From positions 372,001 through 436,000 of the forward strand of contig NW_027184083.1 in NCBI RefSeq assembly GCF_041296385.1: a stretch of 64,000 nt of DNA, read 5' to 3'. A model generated the notes under the pieces. It was not told the origin of the DNA. It did no database searches and was given only the letters and a program-made list of their open reading frames with translations. The position numbers and the translations under genes are program-made. Positions 45,067-55,262 of this stretch are shown piece after piece (position 1 is the stretch's first letter; every line of letters starts with the position of its first letter). Source of the stretch: Aphelocoma coerulescens (taxonomy: Eukaryota; Chordata; Aves; Passeriformes; Corvidae).

Positions 45067-46729
45067 TGCCATCCACAGAAATTAACTTGGAAAACAGATG
45101 AACCAGTGTGGGTTAACCAGTGGTCGCTAAGAAAAGAAAACTTAGAGGCACTCAAAAAGTTAGTAGCTGAACAATTGGCTAAAGGAAATATAGTTCCAAC
45201 TAACAGCCCATGGAACACACCCGTGTTTGTAATACAAAAACCGGGAAAGAACAAATACAGGCTACTCCAAGATCTTAGAGAAGTTAGTAAGGTTATTGTA
45301 GACATGGGACCCCTTCAACCAGGTATGCCATCACCTTCAATGCTCCCACAACATTGGCATTTAGCTGTTCTTGACATTAAAGATTGCTTCTTTCATATTC
45401 CACTCTATCCTGCAGATGCCCCTCGATTTGCATTTTCTGTACCATCTCTTAATCGTGAAACTCCCATGGAACATTACCATTGGCTTGTGCTTCCCCAAGG
45501 TATGAAAAATTCCCCAACTCTCTGCCAAGCGTATATTGCTAAAATTCTATCTCCCATCCGTGCCAAAGCAGAGAAAGCCATCATCCTACATTACATGGAT
45601 GATGTGCTGGTGTGTGCTCCCAATAATCAGTATCTTGAGCAGACACTTAACATGGTGATTGAGGCCCTAGAGGCCAAGGGCTTTGAATTACAACCTGAAA
45701 AAATGCAGAGAACAAGCCCTTGGAAATACCTCGGACTCAAAATCACAGAAACCTCTATCACACCATCACCCGTCACCATTAATAATAACCCAAAAACACT
45801 AGAGGAATTACAACAGATCTGTGGGACACTGAAGTATTTATGGTCCTGGTTAGGACTCACCACAGAGGATGTAGCTCCTATTGCAAACCTGGTAAAAGGG
45901 GAAGGCGGTCCTGCATCCCCTAGATCTCTGACAGAAGAGGCAAGGCAGTCTCTCAGAAAGATACAAGAGCTCATTTCCCCCAGACAAGCACACAGGTATC
46001 AGCCCTCCCTAGTCTTTAAGCTTGTCATTCTAGGGAAGGTACCACGTTTTCACGGCCTCATATTTCAGTGGGACAAAGAGCAGAAGGAACCCCTCATCAT
46101 AATTGAATGGGTTTTCCTTCCACTCCAAACTCCTAAAACCATCACACAGCCACAAGAATTAATAGCAAAAATCATCATGAAGGGTAGAGCAAGGCTCTGC
46201 ACCCTGGCAGGATGTGACTTTGCATGCATCTACTTACCGGTAACAACAGACGCATTAGATCACCTACTCCAAAATAATATAAATTTACAATTTGCATTAG
46301 ATAGTTACTCAGGCCAAATATCAAATCATTACCCAAAACATAACATGTTTATTCTGGCATTCTCTTTCATCCCTCGAGAGATTCAAAGCAGAAAACCCCT
46401 CGATGTGATTACCATTTTAACTGATGTCTCAGGAAAAAGTAAAAAGTCAGTGGTTACATGGAAAAATCCAAAGACGCAAAAGTGGGAATCTGACATCAAG
46501 GTAATCCAAGGATCCCCACAAGTAGCTTAATTAGCAGCTGTCGTTAGAGCATTTGAGAGGTTCAAAGAACCCTTTAATTTGGTCACTGACTCAGCATATG
46601 TAGCTGGAGTAACTGTTAGAGCTGAGCATGCTCTCCTAAAGGAAATCTCAAACAAAAAATTTATTATTTGCTCTCAAAATTAATTCATCTGGTTTCCCAC
46701 AGAGAGCATCCCTATTTTCTCATGCATGT
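45067..46729 (+). pseudogene. pol: ERV-B reverse transcriptase and RNase H (N-terminal part)
   Basis: RT has KYRLLQDLR, the palm LDIKDCFF and the catalytic YMDD (HYMDDVLVC). Connection and RNase H follow (LVTDSAYVAG). A TAA at 46528-46530, a later frameshift, and then the insertion of LTR-A copy 3 at 46730 break the frame. The remainder is at 48073. Confidence 0.9.
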
Positions 46730-48072
46730 TGTCATAGGTTAGCAAGCACAGTCCCGGAAGGGATGTCCTTGCCAAGGGGTGCTTACAGCTTCCTCTGGGA
46801 CCTGATAGAACCTATCAGCTGGCCAGTTTGAATATGGACAATTCTTTAAGCCACTTAAAGTTGTGACCGCCTCTGCAATACACACTTAAGAATAGACAAA
46901 CTCCCCCCCCAAGCTCTCTCTCGTTTCCGGCGCTGGGACAGGTGGCTGTAGGCCCCATGCAGGGGCCAGCAGGCCCGGCCAGGCCCTGCTTGGGCCATGC
47001 CGGGCTGGGCCACGGCTAGCCTGGAGCCATGGGCCTGTTCCAGCCATGGAACCCCCCCCACTGCCTTGCCGTGGGCAGCCGGAGCGGCTCGGAACCCCCC
47101 CTCTCCACTGCGGCCAAGATTTCAGCAAAGCAGCACCTCTGTCCGGCAGAGGTCAGGTGACCAACAGCGATAAGCCACATTCCAGCTGCAAGGCCGAGGT
47201 GAGATTAACCCTGTTATTGCTGTGAAGAGCTGAAAACCTGAGGGAAGAGAGAGAGGAGATGCTTAAAGCTGAAAGTCTGTTGTGAAGCTATGATATATCA
47301 GAGTATCCCGTTGTAATTTCATGAAGATATGGGGGGTGGAGTGTTCAACTCGTAAGCAATAGGCAGATGCTGACGCAGCTGTAATTTCATGAGAAGTTTG
47401 GACAGAGAGAGATGAACCAGATGAGGACTTTTGCTCCAAATGGGAAAGGAGAAAAACCTCAATTCCTAGAGATGTTCCCAGAGATAGTCCTAACGATGAA
47501 GCTGAGGAAGACCCTTTGCTCCTTGGGAAGGAGAAGGGCCTCTGTTTCTTTGTTTCTGAATGGCTCAACCTTAAAATTGTACCCCAAAAAACTTCAAGAG
47601 TGGACCCTCGAAAGCAGTTGCGGGAAAAGCTGCAAGTCGGGGGAAGGGACTCACATCGCGAGCAGAGAGACCTCTTCCTAAATGGACTGAACAATATTTG
47701 GAAGTGGGCAGCTGTCTCGTTGTGATAATGTTTTCATAGCAGGAGCAAGAAGAGACTTCTCTTTCTAAATGGACTGAACAAGGTTATTATGGAAGTGGTA
47801 AACAGACTGAACATCTTAAGGGTTGTCTTTTTACATTGTCAGTGGGAGAAGGGAAGAAGGTGGAGGGGAGGAGGAGAGTTCTGAAGGTGTGGTATAATTT
47901 TTTTTCCTCTTTTAGGTCTGTTAATAAACTTCTTTATATTCTTTCAAGTTGGTGCCTGCTTTGCATTTCTCCTAATTCTTATCTCACAGAAGATAAAGAG
48001 TAATGAGTATTTTAGACCAAACCACTACACTAAATTGGTGTTTCTGCCCGGTTACAAACCCAACCCGCGACA
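46730..48072 (+). mobile_element. LTR-A copy 3, with primer site retained at its right end
   Basis: Flanked by a perfect 5-bp duplication, CATGT (46725-46729 and 48073-48077), with the RNase H frame resuming exactly. LTR text ends AACCACTACA at 48029 as in copies 1 and 2, but the inserted DNA runs 43 bp further. Those 43 bp contain TGGTGTTTCTGCCCGGTT (48036-48053), which fits the 3' end of tRNA-Val with one mismatch, then leader sequence ending CGACA. Confidence 0.9.
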
Positions 48073-49197
48073 CATGTGAGGTCACATACAAACCTGCCAG
48101 GATTTATTGCAGAAGGTAATCGAAGAGCTGATGCTCTGGCTCTGCCAGCAGACATAGTTCTATCAGCCGACTTACCAAAGCTCCCCCAAGTTTTCGAACA
48201 GGCAAAATTGAGCCATGCTATGTACCATCAAAATATTCCTGCTCTTATCCGCATGTTCCATCTGTCGCGGACACAGGCAAAAGCAATAGTGGCTACATGT
48301 CCCAACTGCCAAAAGCTACAGCTTCCATCACTGGGCATGGGAGTCAATCCCAGAGGCATTAATAGCGGTGAAGTGTGGCAGATGGACGTCACACATTTCC
48401 GTGAATTTGGGAGATTAAAATACATTCATGTTTCTATTGATACCTTCTCTGGTGTTATGTATGCCTCTGCACATGCAGGTGAAAAGGCTAAGGACGTTGA
48501 AAAACATCTTGTCCAAGCTTTTGCTGTGCTCGGTATATCTGAGGAGATAAAAACTGACAATGGACCTGCCTACACCTCTCAGGAGTTTAGAAACATCCGT
48601 CAGCAGTGGGGATTTCGACATGTTACAGGTATTCCTCACTCCCCAACTGGACAAGGCATTGTTGAACATGCCCATCAAGCCCTCAAGCGAATGCTGCTAC
48701 AACAATCAGGGACCACTAAACTCGACTCACCTGTCCTCAGACTCAGCAAAGCACTGTTTACCATAAACTTCCTGAATGGCACCTTTGAAGATCCGAACCC
48801 TCCCATCTATCGTCATTTCCAGAACACCGGGAGACAGAAACTGAAGGAAAATCCAGAAGTCCTGATCCGGGACCCAGAGACTCAAAAAATCCAAGGACCA
48901 TACAAACTTGTAACTTGGGGATGTGGGTATGCCAGCGTATCTACCCCTCAAGGACTGAGATGGATCCCAGGGAAATGGGTAAAACCTTATGTCACTTCCT
49001 CAAAAATTAAGGAGTTTAAAACTGCCTCCTGGAAGAGACGCCGTAAAAAGGATCCTGATTTTGCACCCTCATGTAAACCCCCTACTGCAGATTTTGATGT
49101 TACTCCCTTAAGTTGCACTGTTTTGCACTCAGGTTTTGCACTGTCCTCTGTAAATCTTCGTCCTGATACTCCATACCATAGATGTCCTAACTAACCC
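48073..49197 (+). pseudogene. pol: ERV-B RNase H end and integrase
   Basis: Open from the insertion site to a stop at 49192-49194. RNase H ends with the NLPGFIAEGNRRADAL segment. Integrase has the HHCC zinc site (HAMYH...CPNC) and D, D, E at MDVTHF, KTDNGPAY and GIVEHAH. The frame itself is intact, but it is separated from RT by LTR-A copy 3 and upstream stops. Confidence 0.9.
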
Positions 49198-49361
49198 CCT
49201 GAGTTTTTTGCTGGGGAACTAGTTTAAAGGCATCCTAGGTACTGTCGAGTTGTAGGGACGATAGATTCCAATTATGTTTTGCACTGCTGTTCTGTTACTG
49301 TTCTATGCACTTTAAGTTACTAAGAGTTACAACCCAGCTTTAAAGAAAAAAAATAGGGAAT
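49198..49361 (+). other. ERV-B 3' untranslated stretch and weak polypurine tract
   Basis: No env coding. The purine run before the LTR is AAAGAAAAAAAATAGGGAA (49343-49361), a weak polypurine tract. Confidence 0.7.
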
Positions 49362-49841
49362 TGTTGCTGCCTGTTCTGAGCTTCCCCTCCCCCTCCCAAA
49401 GACATGTGCTCCTGCCCATGTGCTCCGAGCTCCTTTGTTCTAAGCGTGGGCAAAACCAAATGTAACTCAGACTCTTTAGCAGTGTCTGATTGACCGGTCA
49501 CCCCGGGTCCGCCCCCAGTCCTCCCCTTTCCCCTTCTTCGAATAAAAGATGGTCGAGGGGAGGCTCCGCCCTCTCTCCCAGCTCAGCTATCTTCCTGTGA
49601 ACATCTCTGCTTGTCTGTCTCATTTTGAAAGCTTCTAACTGCAGGAAATTGAGCGGGCAGGGAGCTATATTTCTCCCTCTTTGCTTCTGCTGATGGTATT
49701 TGCTTTGCAGCTGATACAGGTACCGATTTAGAGCTACTAAAGTGCTAGATCAACCGTGCTGCCTCTCTAGGTTGCTCGAGGCTTTCTAAGGCATTGAAAT
49801 ACAAGCGCTAGCCAGTATAAAGCTGAAAAGATACCTTCCAC
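49362..49841 (+). mobile_element. ERV-B 3' LTR
   Basis: 480 bp, one base different from the 5' LTR. Followed by GCTTCA, the second copy of the target-site duplication. Confidence 0.93.
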
Positions 49842-50897
49842 AGCTTCATGGGCAAGAGTCTGTGGCAAATGATGAATGACTACGGGCATGGTCAGCTGTG
49901 TCACCGTCGCCCCATAAGCTCCACTCCCAGTTAGCATGTCAGCTTGGAGTGCATACAGTGGGTCTTGTGTGTCACCTTGATGTTTGCTAGTTTCTTCTTG
50001 TGCTAGCTGCCTTCACGTTCGCTCCCAGAGCAGGAACTGTGAAGGGGTTAGTAACAACTGTGCAATGCTGATGCAATCATTCGGACACAGGACATCTGCT
50101 GTAAAGATAAACTGCAGAATGCTTCGTGTAGCTTCAGACCGCAAGCCATGCGTGGTGACTGTTTGCTTGGCTTGCTGCAAGATCTTCCAGTCATGGGGTT
50201 CCCACTTTGCAGTGTTCCCTTGTACAGGGAAAGCGAGGGCATCCACTGCTTGCCAATCACCCTCAATGATTGCATCACAGATAACTCCATTCCATCTCCT
50301 TCACAATGGGTCAGTCCTCTCTGTTGGGGCTGATGGAAACGACGGCTGCACCTCCCCTCGTGGGAAGGGAGGGGCTGGAGGCACTGTGCCTGATTCTCCC
50401 GACGGGAATGTCGGAGCTTTGAGTGCTAACTTGACCAGTGGGGCCACGGGACGCTACGGTGCTGATGGCATAACATCACAAGCTTTGGACTCTAGTGCGT
50501 CTTGCCGTGTAGATAAGTCAGCAAGCCTTTTGATTACTTCTTGCATCATTTCTTGGTGCTTCTCCCCCTCTTGGGGCTGACCCCCGACAGCCCTGGCTGG
50601 CTCTGGCTCTGCAGGCGACGAAACCACAGAAGCTGCTTTGCTGCCGGACGTCACTCCGCTGTCCGGCAGAGGGGGGTTGTGCTCTGCCACTTTCGGCTGG
50701 GCTTTAGGACCGCTGGTTTGAGCCGCCACTTTCAGCTGGGAGCTAGGACCGCCCATTTCTCCTTGGCCCCCCTGTGCCCCTCCCCCTGAGTCGGGCTGCT
50801 CTGCTTCCGCTTTGGGGCCACCTGCTCTGGTTCCCCTGGCTCTGCCGCACTGATATGATGAAATTCGGAGTCTTACCGCGTTTAAGCGAACCTGCAT
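49842..50897 (-). pseudogene. gag: ERV-F gag, N-terminal side (linker and capsid start)
   Basis: On the minus strand 50897-50454 encodes a Pro/Gly/Gln-rich linker, and 50290-49842 encodes capsid (AFPVQGNTAKWEPHDW, LLTPSQFLLWER) in other frames. Matrix is missing: the primer site is followed almost at once by linker-coding sequence. A GTAAGA near 50873 could be the leader splice donor. Confidence 0.7.
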
Positions 50898-50915
50898 GCA
50901 GCAAAACTCACTCGG

Positions 50916-50936
50916 GTCCCTGCCATTCGGGCGTCA
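50916..50936 (-). promoter_or_regulatory. ERV-F primer binding site, altered tRNA-Lys3 type
   Basis: Minus TGACGCCCGAATGGCAGGGAC equals the tRNA-Lys3 primer site except for one G-to-A change and a 3-nt insertion. Confidence 0.6.
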
Positions 50937-51283
50937 CGTTTAGCGGGGGGGGGGGGGGTCCCAGGTGCAGGGGAATCCAGCCAGAGTCACGACACGAACA
51001 CCGATACGATTTGAGCATTGTGCTCCCGTTTTATTGTTTGGTTACACCAAGTTATACTTTTTCAAAGTTCACACCCCTTTCCCATGAGAAAGCCTCTAAG
51101 CAGCGGGGGAGCTGACCAGTGTATACCTTTTCCCAAGGCTGTTCAAGGCTGCCGGATAGCAGGTGCCTTGCAAGCCTATCTTCAGCCTGAGGCCCCATCA
51201 GGGGTACTTCTGCAACAGCCCTGGGATGCCCAAGCTCTCCTGGGGTATCCTATGCTCCCTGTTCCACAAGGAATCCCTCTACA
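50937..51283 (-). mobile_element. ERV-F 5' LTR
   Basis: 347 bp with a poly-G run at 50945-50958. The expected terminal TG reads CG at the left end. It matches 39822-40162 over its length with scattered differences. Confidence 0.8.
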
Positions 51284-52423
51284 AAGGTGCTTTTCTCTCC
51301 AAAGGAAATAAAATCCACAAGAGAAAAAACCCCTATATCAGCACATTTCACACATCACAGGGAAGCAGAAGCAAAAAAAATTAACTATTCAGGTTCCCCA
51401 GCTAGCAGTCTGGTAAACCCCTATTCTGGAATGCATAAAAATAGTTCCCAACATTTTCTCACACTGGAGAATGTTTTTAACTAGGCCCTTTCCTGCCTTA
51501 CTGGCCCCATGCTTGGCTTTTTCCCTACAAGCCTTGTCTAGCATTGCAGAATGAGATTGGAGCAGTTAGCTCAACATTTGTGGCTAATTGCTAGCTCAAC
51601 CCAACTGATGTCCCACAAGAAACAAGGAAGGACTTTGAACTGGAAAATTGAATATCAGTTTATATGATAACCCATCATACATGGGCTCCTATCCCTACTG
51701 GAGGCAGGAGCGGATTAATACAGCACAAACACTGCATACCTGCGGAAGGCTTAACTTTTGGACCTGAATGCGAGTTGTGAATCTGTGGTGAGAAGTTATT
51801 AAGAAAAATAGTCTCTCCTAAATAAGAAGTTAATTTAAATCCTTCTTGCACTGAATACACAAAGAAAGCTTGATGTACTGTCCAAGTTTTAAGGTACATT
51901 TCAGCAGCAAGAACAACAAGCTCTGAAAATTTAAGGAAACTATACTATTTAAAAATATAGCTGCAAAATGTTTCACTTTTTTTTTTTTTTTTTTTAATAA
52001 AGAAAGCAAGCTCACAAAAATCAATGTGAGATAAAAGAGAGACACACAGGAGACATCACAGGTTGCCAGGGATAGAAGCAGGATCAACATTTTCTGTTGT
52101 GGGGTGTGTTAGTCTGTTGAGTTGCCATAAAGGGAAACAGTAATAACTCAGGCCTGGTGTCAAGCTAGGCTGGGCTAACACTAAATGGTGGTGATGCTTT
52201 GATGGACACACTTTTCTATCCCCACTGGGCCCCTCAGTGGCAGCCTCAGTAGGAGGAGAAAAAGTAAAAGGTTAAATCCCCTTGCCCAGCACAAAGCACA
52301 GTTTTAGAATCCATGCAGCAACCAGGTGCAGATAGAGGCAAGGTCTCTACCCCATCTGGTTCTTATCCAGAAGTTTTATGACCATCTTAGTGTGTGTTGT
52401 CAACAAGCTGCTGTGAGTCAGGG
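51284..52423. other. Unique intron-like sequence
   Basis: No gene recognised. A poly-T tract (51978-51996) is present. Confidence 0.5.
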
Positions 52424-52993
52424 TGTAGTGGGTTGACCTTGGCTGGGTGTCAGGTGCTCACTAAGTTGCTCTATCACTCCCTTTCCCAATGGGACGGGGG
52501 AGACAATAAGATGGAGAACAACCAGTGGGTGAGATAAGGCAGTTTTATTACAGTGAAAGAAAGAAATAAGCAAGAATCTGCATGCTCATAAGCTAAAGAA
52601 AAAAAGGTCAATCTCTACTTCCCATCGGCAGCAATGTTCAGACACTTCCTGGGAAGCAGGGCTTCAGCACGCGTAATGGTTCCTTCAGGAAGCAAACACT
52701 GAAGAATCACGAATGCCCCCCCCCCTCTTCCTCCTCTCTCCCTTAGCTTGTATATCTGAACTGACATCATATGGTATGGAATATCTTTGGCTAATTTGGG
52801 TCAGCTGGCCCGGTTGTGTCCCCTCCCAGGATCTTGCCCACTCCTATCCCTTTGATAGGGGAAGCAATGTCAGAGGCACAGCACTGCTCAGCAGTAGCCA
52901 CAACACTGGCCTGTTATCAACACCCATCCAGCTACTAATGCAAAGCACAGCACTGTGAGGGCTGTGAACTTTGCCTCAGTCAGACCCAATACA
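52424..52993 (-). mobile_element. Solo LTR-G-related element
   Basis: 570 bp, TGTAGTGGGTTGACC...GACCCAATACA, with an imperfect 5-bp duplication, CAGGG (52419-52423) and GAGGG (52994-52998). TTTTATT near 52541 gives a minus-strand polyadenylation signal. Confidence 0.75.
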
Positions 52994-53213
52994 GAGGGTA
53001 TGTAAGCTTTAGCCTTTGGTGACCTTGGAGACAATGGGACACAGCTCATCCAGTCTTTACAGTGTCCTTTCCTGAGAGATGGAGAGGTCATGTCTGTTGC
53101 TATTAATTCTGCTATGCCTTTTGCTGCTATCAAATCTGGGTTTCTGCAGCTGTATGGTGGCCAACCAGGCTGTTGCCCTAATTTTGCTTTCCCCCTTTGT
53201 ATCCCATATGCAG

Positions 53214-53316
53214 AGAAGCAGAGGGAGTTGGCTCAGAAGAGCTCCCTGAAGAACAGCAACATGGGAAGCCCAGTTAATCAGCAGCCCAAGAAGAACAATG
53301 TGATGGCACGAACAAG
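53214..53316 (+). CDS. FAM219A: Internal exon of host gene FAM219A (or a close paralogue)
   Basis: A 103-bp exon with a pyrimidine-rich acceptor ending ATATGCAG at 53213 and a donor AAG|GTAAAG at 53316/53317. It is read in phase 1 at the start (AG, then AAG CAG...) and leaves AG of an Arg codon at the end. The encoded peptide includes MGSPVNQQPKKNNVMARTR, which I recognise from FAM219A; FAM219B is very similar in this part. The function of this small conserved protein is not well known. It is the only host exon I could identify, and it sets the host gene on the plus strand, with ERV-A, ERV-C and ERV-F antisense to it. The ORF also reads upstream through the acceptor, but that part looks intronic. 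Confidence 0.82.
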
Positions 53317-53611
53317 GTAAAGGACTGGAAAAGCACTCCTCTGTGCTCTAAGCTGCAATCCCTAATGACCTTAGGATGGGCAAGAATGATGTTCATTGCT
53401 ATTTGCCTACTGCCAAACACTGTGAGAGCAGTGATGACCCTTCCTGGAGCTGACAGGCCCAAATGCTGTGTTGCATTCCATCCCCTGGGGAGATGCAGGG
53501 ACAACTGGGCTCAGGATTGGTGACAATGCAGCCTGAAGGAGGCAGAGGCAGCCCAGCCTGGTTGAAATTAGGAGTTTGATATGACTGTTTTACATGTTCT
53601 GGGTAATCTCC
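53317..53611. other. Host intron between the exon and ERV-C
   Basis: No feature other than the splice donor. The last four bases, CTCC, flank the ERV-C 3' LTR. Confidence 0.6.
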
Positions 53612-54110
53612 TGATGCCTTTTCCTGGTCTTAAAATCAGGAGTCACACACGGTTAGAAGGGGAAAAGGGATTTTACCTTGGTATTTATTTTAAGGATCCT
53701 TAGGTGTACACGTCCAGGTCATATACATCGAGATGTACCCCACCGAGTCTATCTCTGTCTTCGTCTTCTGTCTCCACACCTCTCTTTCCCCCCCCCAACA
53801 TTGGGTATAGCATTATAGGTTTTACTAATTAGCATATCTATCAAAGATTCCCCAATAAGAGGCTCAAGTGAGCCCCCTTCCCCAAGGAACTCTCCCCTGG
53901 ATGGTTCTATCTTGGTTTACAGAATGTGTTCTGGAGAGGACCTTGGGGTCTGGGGCACACTGATCCCTAGCTACGAAGCTTCTAAAATGTTTTGTCTCTT
54001 AGCTTAACAAACAAGTCCAAGAATGTAGGCAAAAAAGCACTAGGAATACAGAAGTTGTAAAAAGGTATAACAGGGGTATAAAGGAAAGGGCAAAAATCTT
54101 CATGGCATCA
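53612..54110 (-). mobile_element. ERV-C 3' LTR (LTR-C)
   Basis: 499 bp, TGATGCCTTTTCC...GGCATCA, the same family as the solo LTRs at 23988-24490 and 30225-30707. The left flank is CTCC. Confidence 0.9.
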
Positions 54111-54123
54111 TTTCCCCCCTTTT
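54111..54123 (-). promoter_or_regulatory. ERV-C polypurine tract
   Basis: Minus AAAAGGGGGGAAA directly abuts the 3' LTR. Confidence 0.9.
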
Positions 54124-54176
54124 AGAGACTAACAAAACTTTATCTTGTCTAGTCTCTACTCTACTCTATTCTATTT

Positions 54177-55262
54177 TTACCCGCAGAACCGGTTTACACA
54201 ACCGGCTGCTCCACAGGAAATTACATAGATAATAACTACAATTACAACTATTATGAATATTTCTTTTACCCAGGCCCAGTTTGGTAACCATGAGGTGAGG
54301 GTATCAAAAATATGATCAAATTTTAAAGTGTTATTTTTAGAAGCCACTTCATGTAGAATTTGAGTTCCCTTCCAAATTTCATCCAAATCTTTCTTAATTC
54401 TTCCACTTTGGTCCACATAAGAACAACAAGAGGTATTGACAATAGCACATACACCTCCTTGTGCAGCAAGTATGAAATTGAGAGCTATCCTGTTTTGCAT
54501 AACTGCACGGGACAGACTGTCAACTTCCTCCTGTAAGGCTGAAATTGCATCTGCAGTATGCTGCTCAATACGTTCAATGACAGCCGAGATGTTTACAATT
54601 GCTCTCTCCAGTTCAACGACTCCATAAGCGGGTATAAGGGCTCTGATTATGCTATGAAAAAGTGTGGGACGTTCAATGAGGGGATTAAGAGATCTTTTCC
54701 TCCTCTCATGTGGTTTTTCAAGGTGGTCAAATATTGTTATATTTGGGACCACAGCCCCAATAGCACAAGCCTGGTCTTTGTTCACAGGCATAACTTTCCA
54801 GGCCTTATTACCACATATCCAATACAACCCTGTCCCAAATGGCTGAGCCAGTCTCCACCCTGTCAATTTCATCTTTGCTGCAATTCTTGGGTCTATTATT
54901 TCCCTGAAATAGGTCTGATGACAATATGAAGGAAGAACAGCTTTTCCTGTGGCATTTACAATTGCACAAGGAACCTTATAGTTTGCACGCTCTACCAGGC
55001 CACTCAGGGTAATGGGAGGCAGAAGGGTGCTATTAATTGGTTCCCACGTTTCAGTGCAGTTTTCTTCCATTAAAATGCCAATCAATGGCCAGTGACCCTT
55101 CCCATCTAGGGGTGGTAACTGAGTACAGATCCAGCAATCGCTCTTATTAAGAATTTTGGACACATTTTGGACCACAGTCTTATGCAAATCATGGGGTGAA
55201 CCCTGAATCATAGTTACCAGTTGGGCAAACAGCAAACATGTAAAAAACAGTTTAGACTGCAT
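54177..55262 (-). CDS. env: ERV-C compact Env
   Basis: 361 residues, complete. The ATG at 55262 overlaps the end of pol by 11 nt. There is a signal peptide (residues 1-20), a CXXC motif near the N-terminus (CWIC), a short SU of about 165 residues and a furin site HERRKR. TM has a hydrophobic fusion-like start, the QNRIALNFILAAQGG segment, CX6CC (C-AIVNTS-CC), a membrane anchor (IFIIVVIVVIIYVI) and a very short tail. The CXXC/CX6CC pair is typical of gamma-type Env with a covalently linked SU and TM. SU is much shorter than usual (gamma SU is commonly 400 residues or more). Confidence 0.9.
   Translation of the reverse strand: MQSKLFFTCLLFAQLVTMIQGSPHDLHKTVVQNVSKILNKSDCWICTQLPPLDGKGHWPLIGILMEENCTETWEPINSTLLPPITLSGLVERANYKVPCAIVNATGKAVLPSYCHQTYFREIIDPRIAAKMKLTGWRLAQPFGTGLYWICGNKAWKVMPVNKDQACAIGAVVPNITIFDHLEKPHERRKRSLNPLIERPTLFHSIIRALIPAYGVVELERAIVNISAVIERIEQHTADAISALQEEVDSLSRAVMQNRIALNFILAAQGGVCAIVNTSCCSYVDQSGRIKKDLDEIWKGTQILHEVASKNNTLKFDHIFDTLTSWLPNWAWVKEIFIIVVIVVIIYVISCGAAGCVNRFCG

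Larger units (their letters stand above)
41473..49841 (+). mobile_element. ERV-B, env-less betaretrovirus-like provirus
   Basis: LTRs of 480 bp (41473-41952 and 49362-49841) differ at one position by eye. The 6-bp duplication is GCTTCG/GCTTCA (41467-41472 and 49842-49847), and the ERV-F capsid frame reads through it. Primer site of tRNA-Lys type; gag, dUTPase-protease, RT-RNase H and integrase in order; only 167 bp between the pol stop and the 3' LTR, so no env. 6-bp duplication, tRNA-Lys and dUTPase fit class II (beta-like) elements. Gag has a frameshift, pro-pol has at least three stops, and LTR-A copy 3 (46730-48072) interrupts RNase H. Confidence 0.9.
39822..51283 (-). mobile_element. ERV-F, deleted alpharetrovirus-like provirus, hit by ERV-B
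   Basis: Short LTRs (39822-40162 and 50937-51283) flank a minus-strand provirus; host flanks share AAGGTG (39818-39823 and 51284-51289), so the duplication is AAGG or AAGGTG. After the primer site come a Gag interdomain piece and capsid, then a jump to the TM part of Env: protease is doubtful, and almost all of pol and SU are absent. TM resembles alpharetrovirus Env. ERV-B (41473-49841) is inserted in the capsid-coding region. Confidence 0.8.

Noticed and set aside
46730..48029. Ending LTR-A copy 3 at ACCACTACA as in the other copies
   Set aside because: No duplication is found there; the CATGT duplication and the resumed RNase H frame place the end at 48072.
52713..52958. Possible small host ORF of 81 residues
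   Set aside because: It lies inside an LTR with family ends and a near-perfect target-site duplication; the translation has no domain character.
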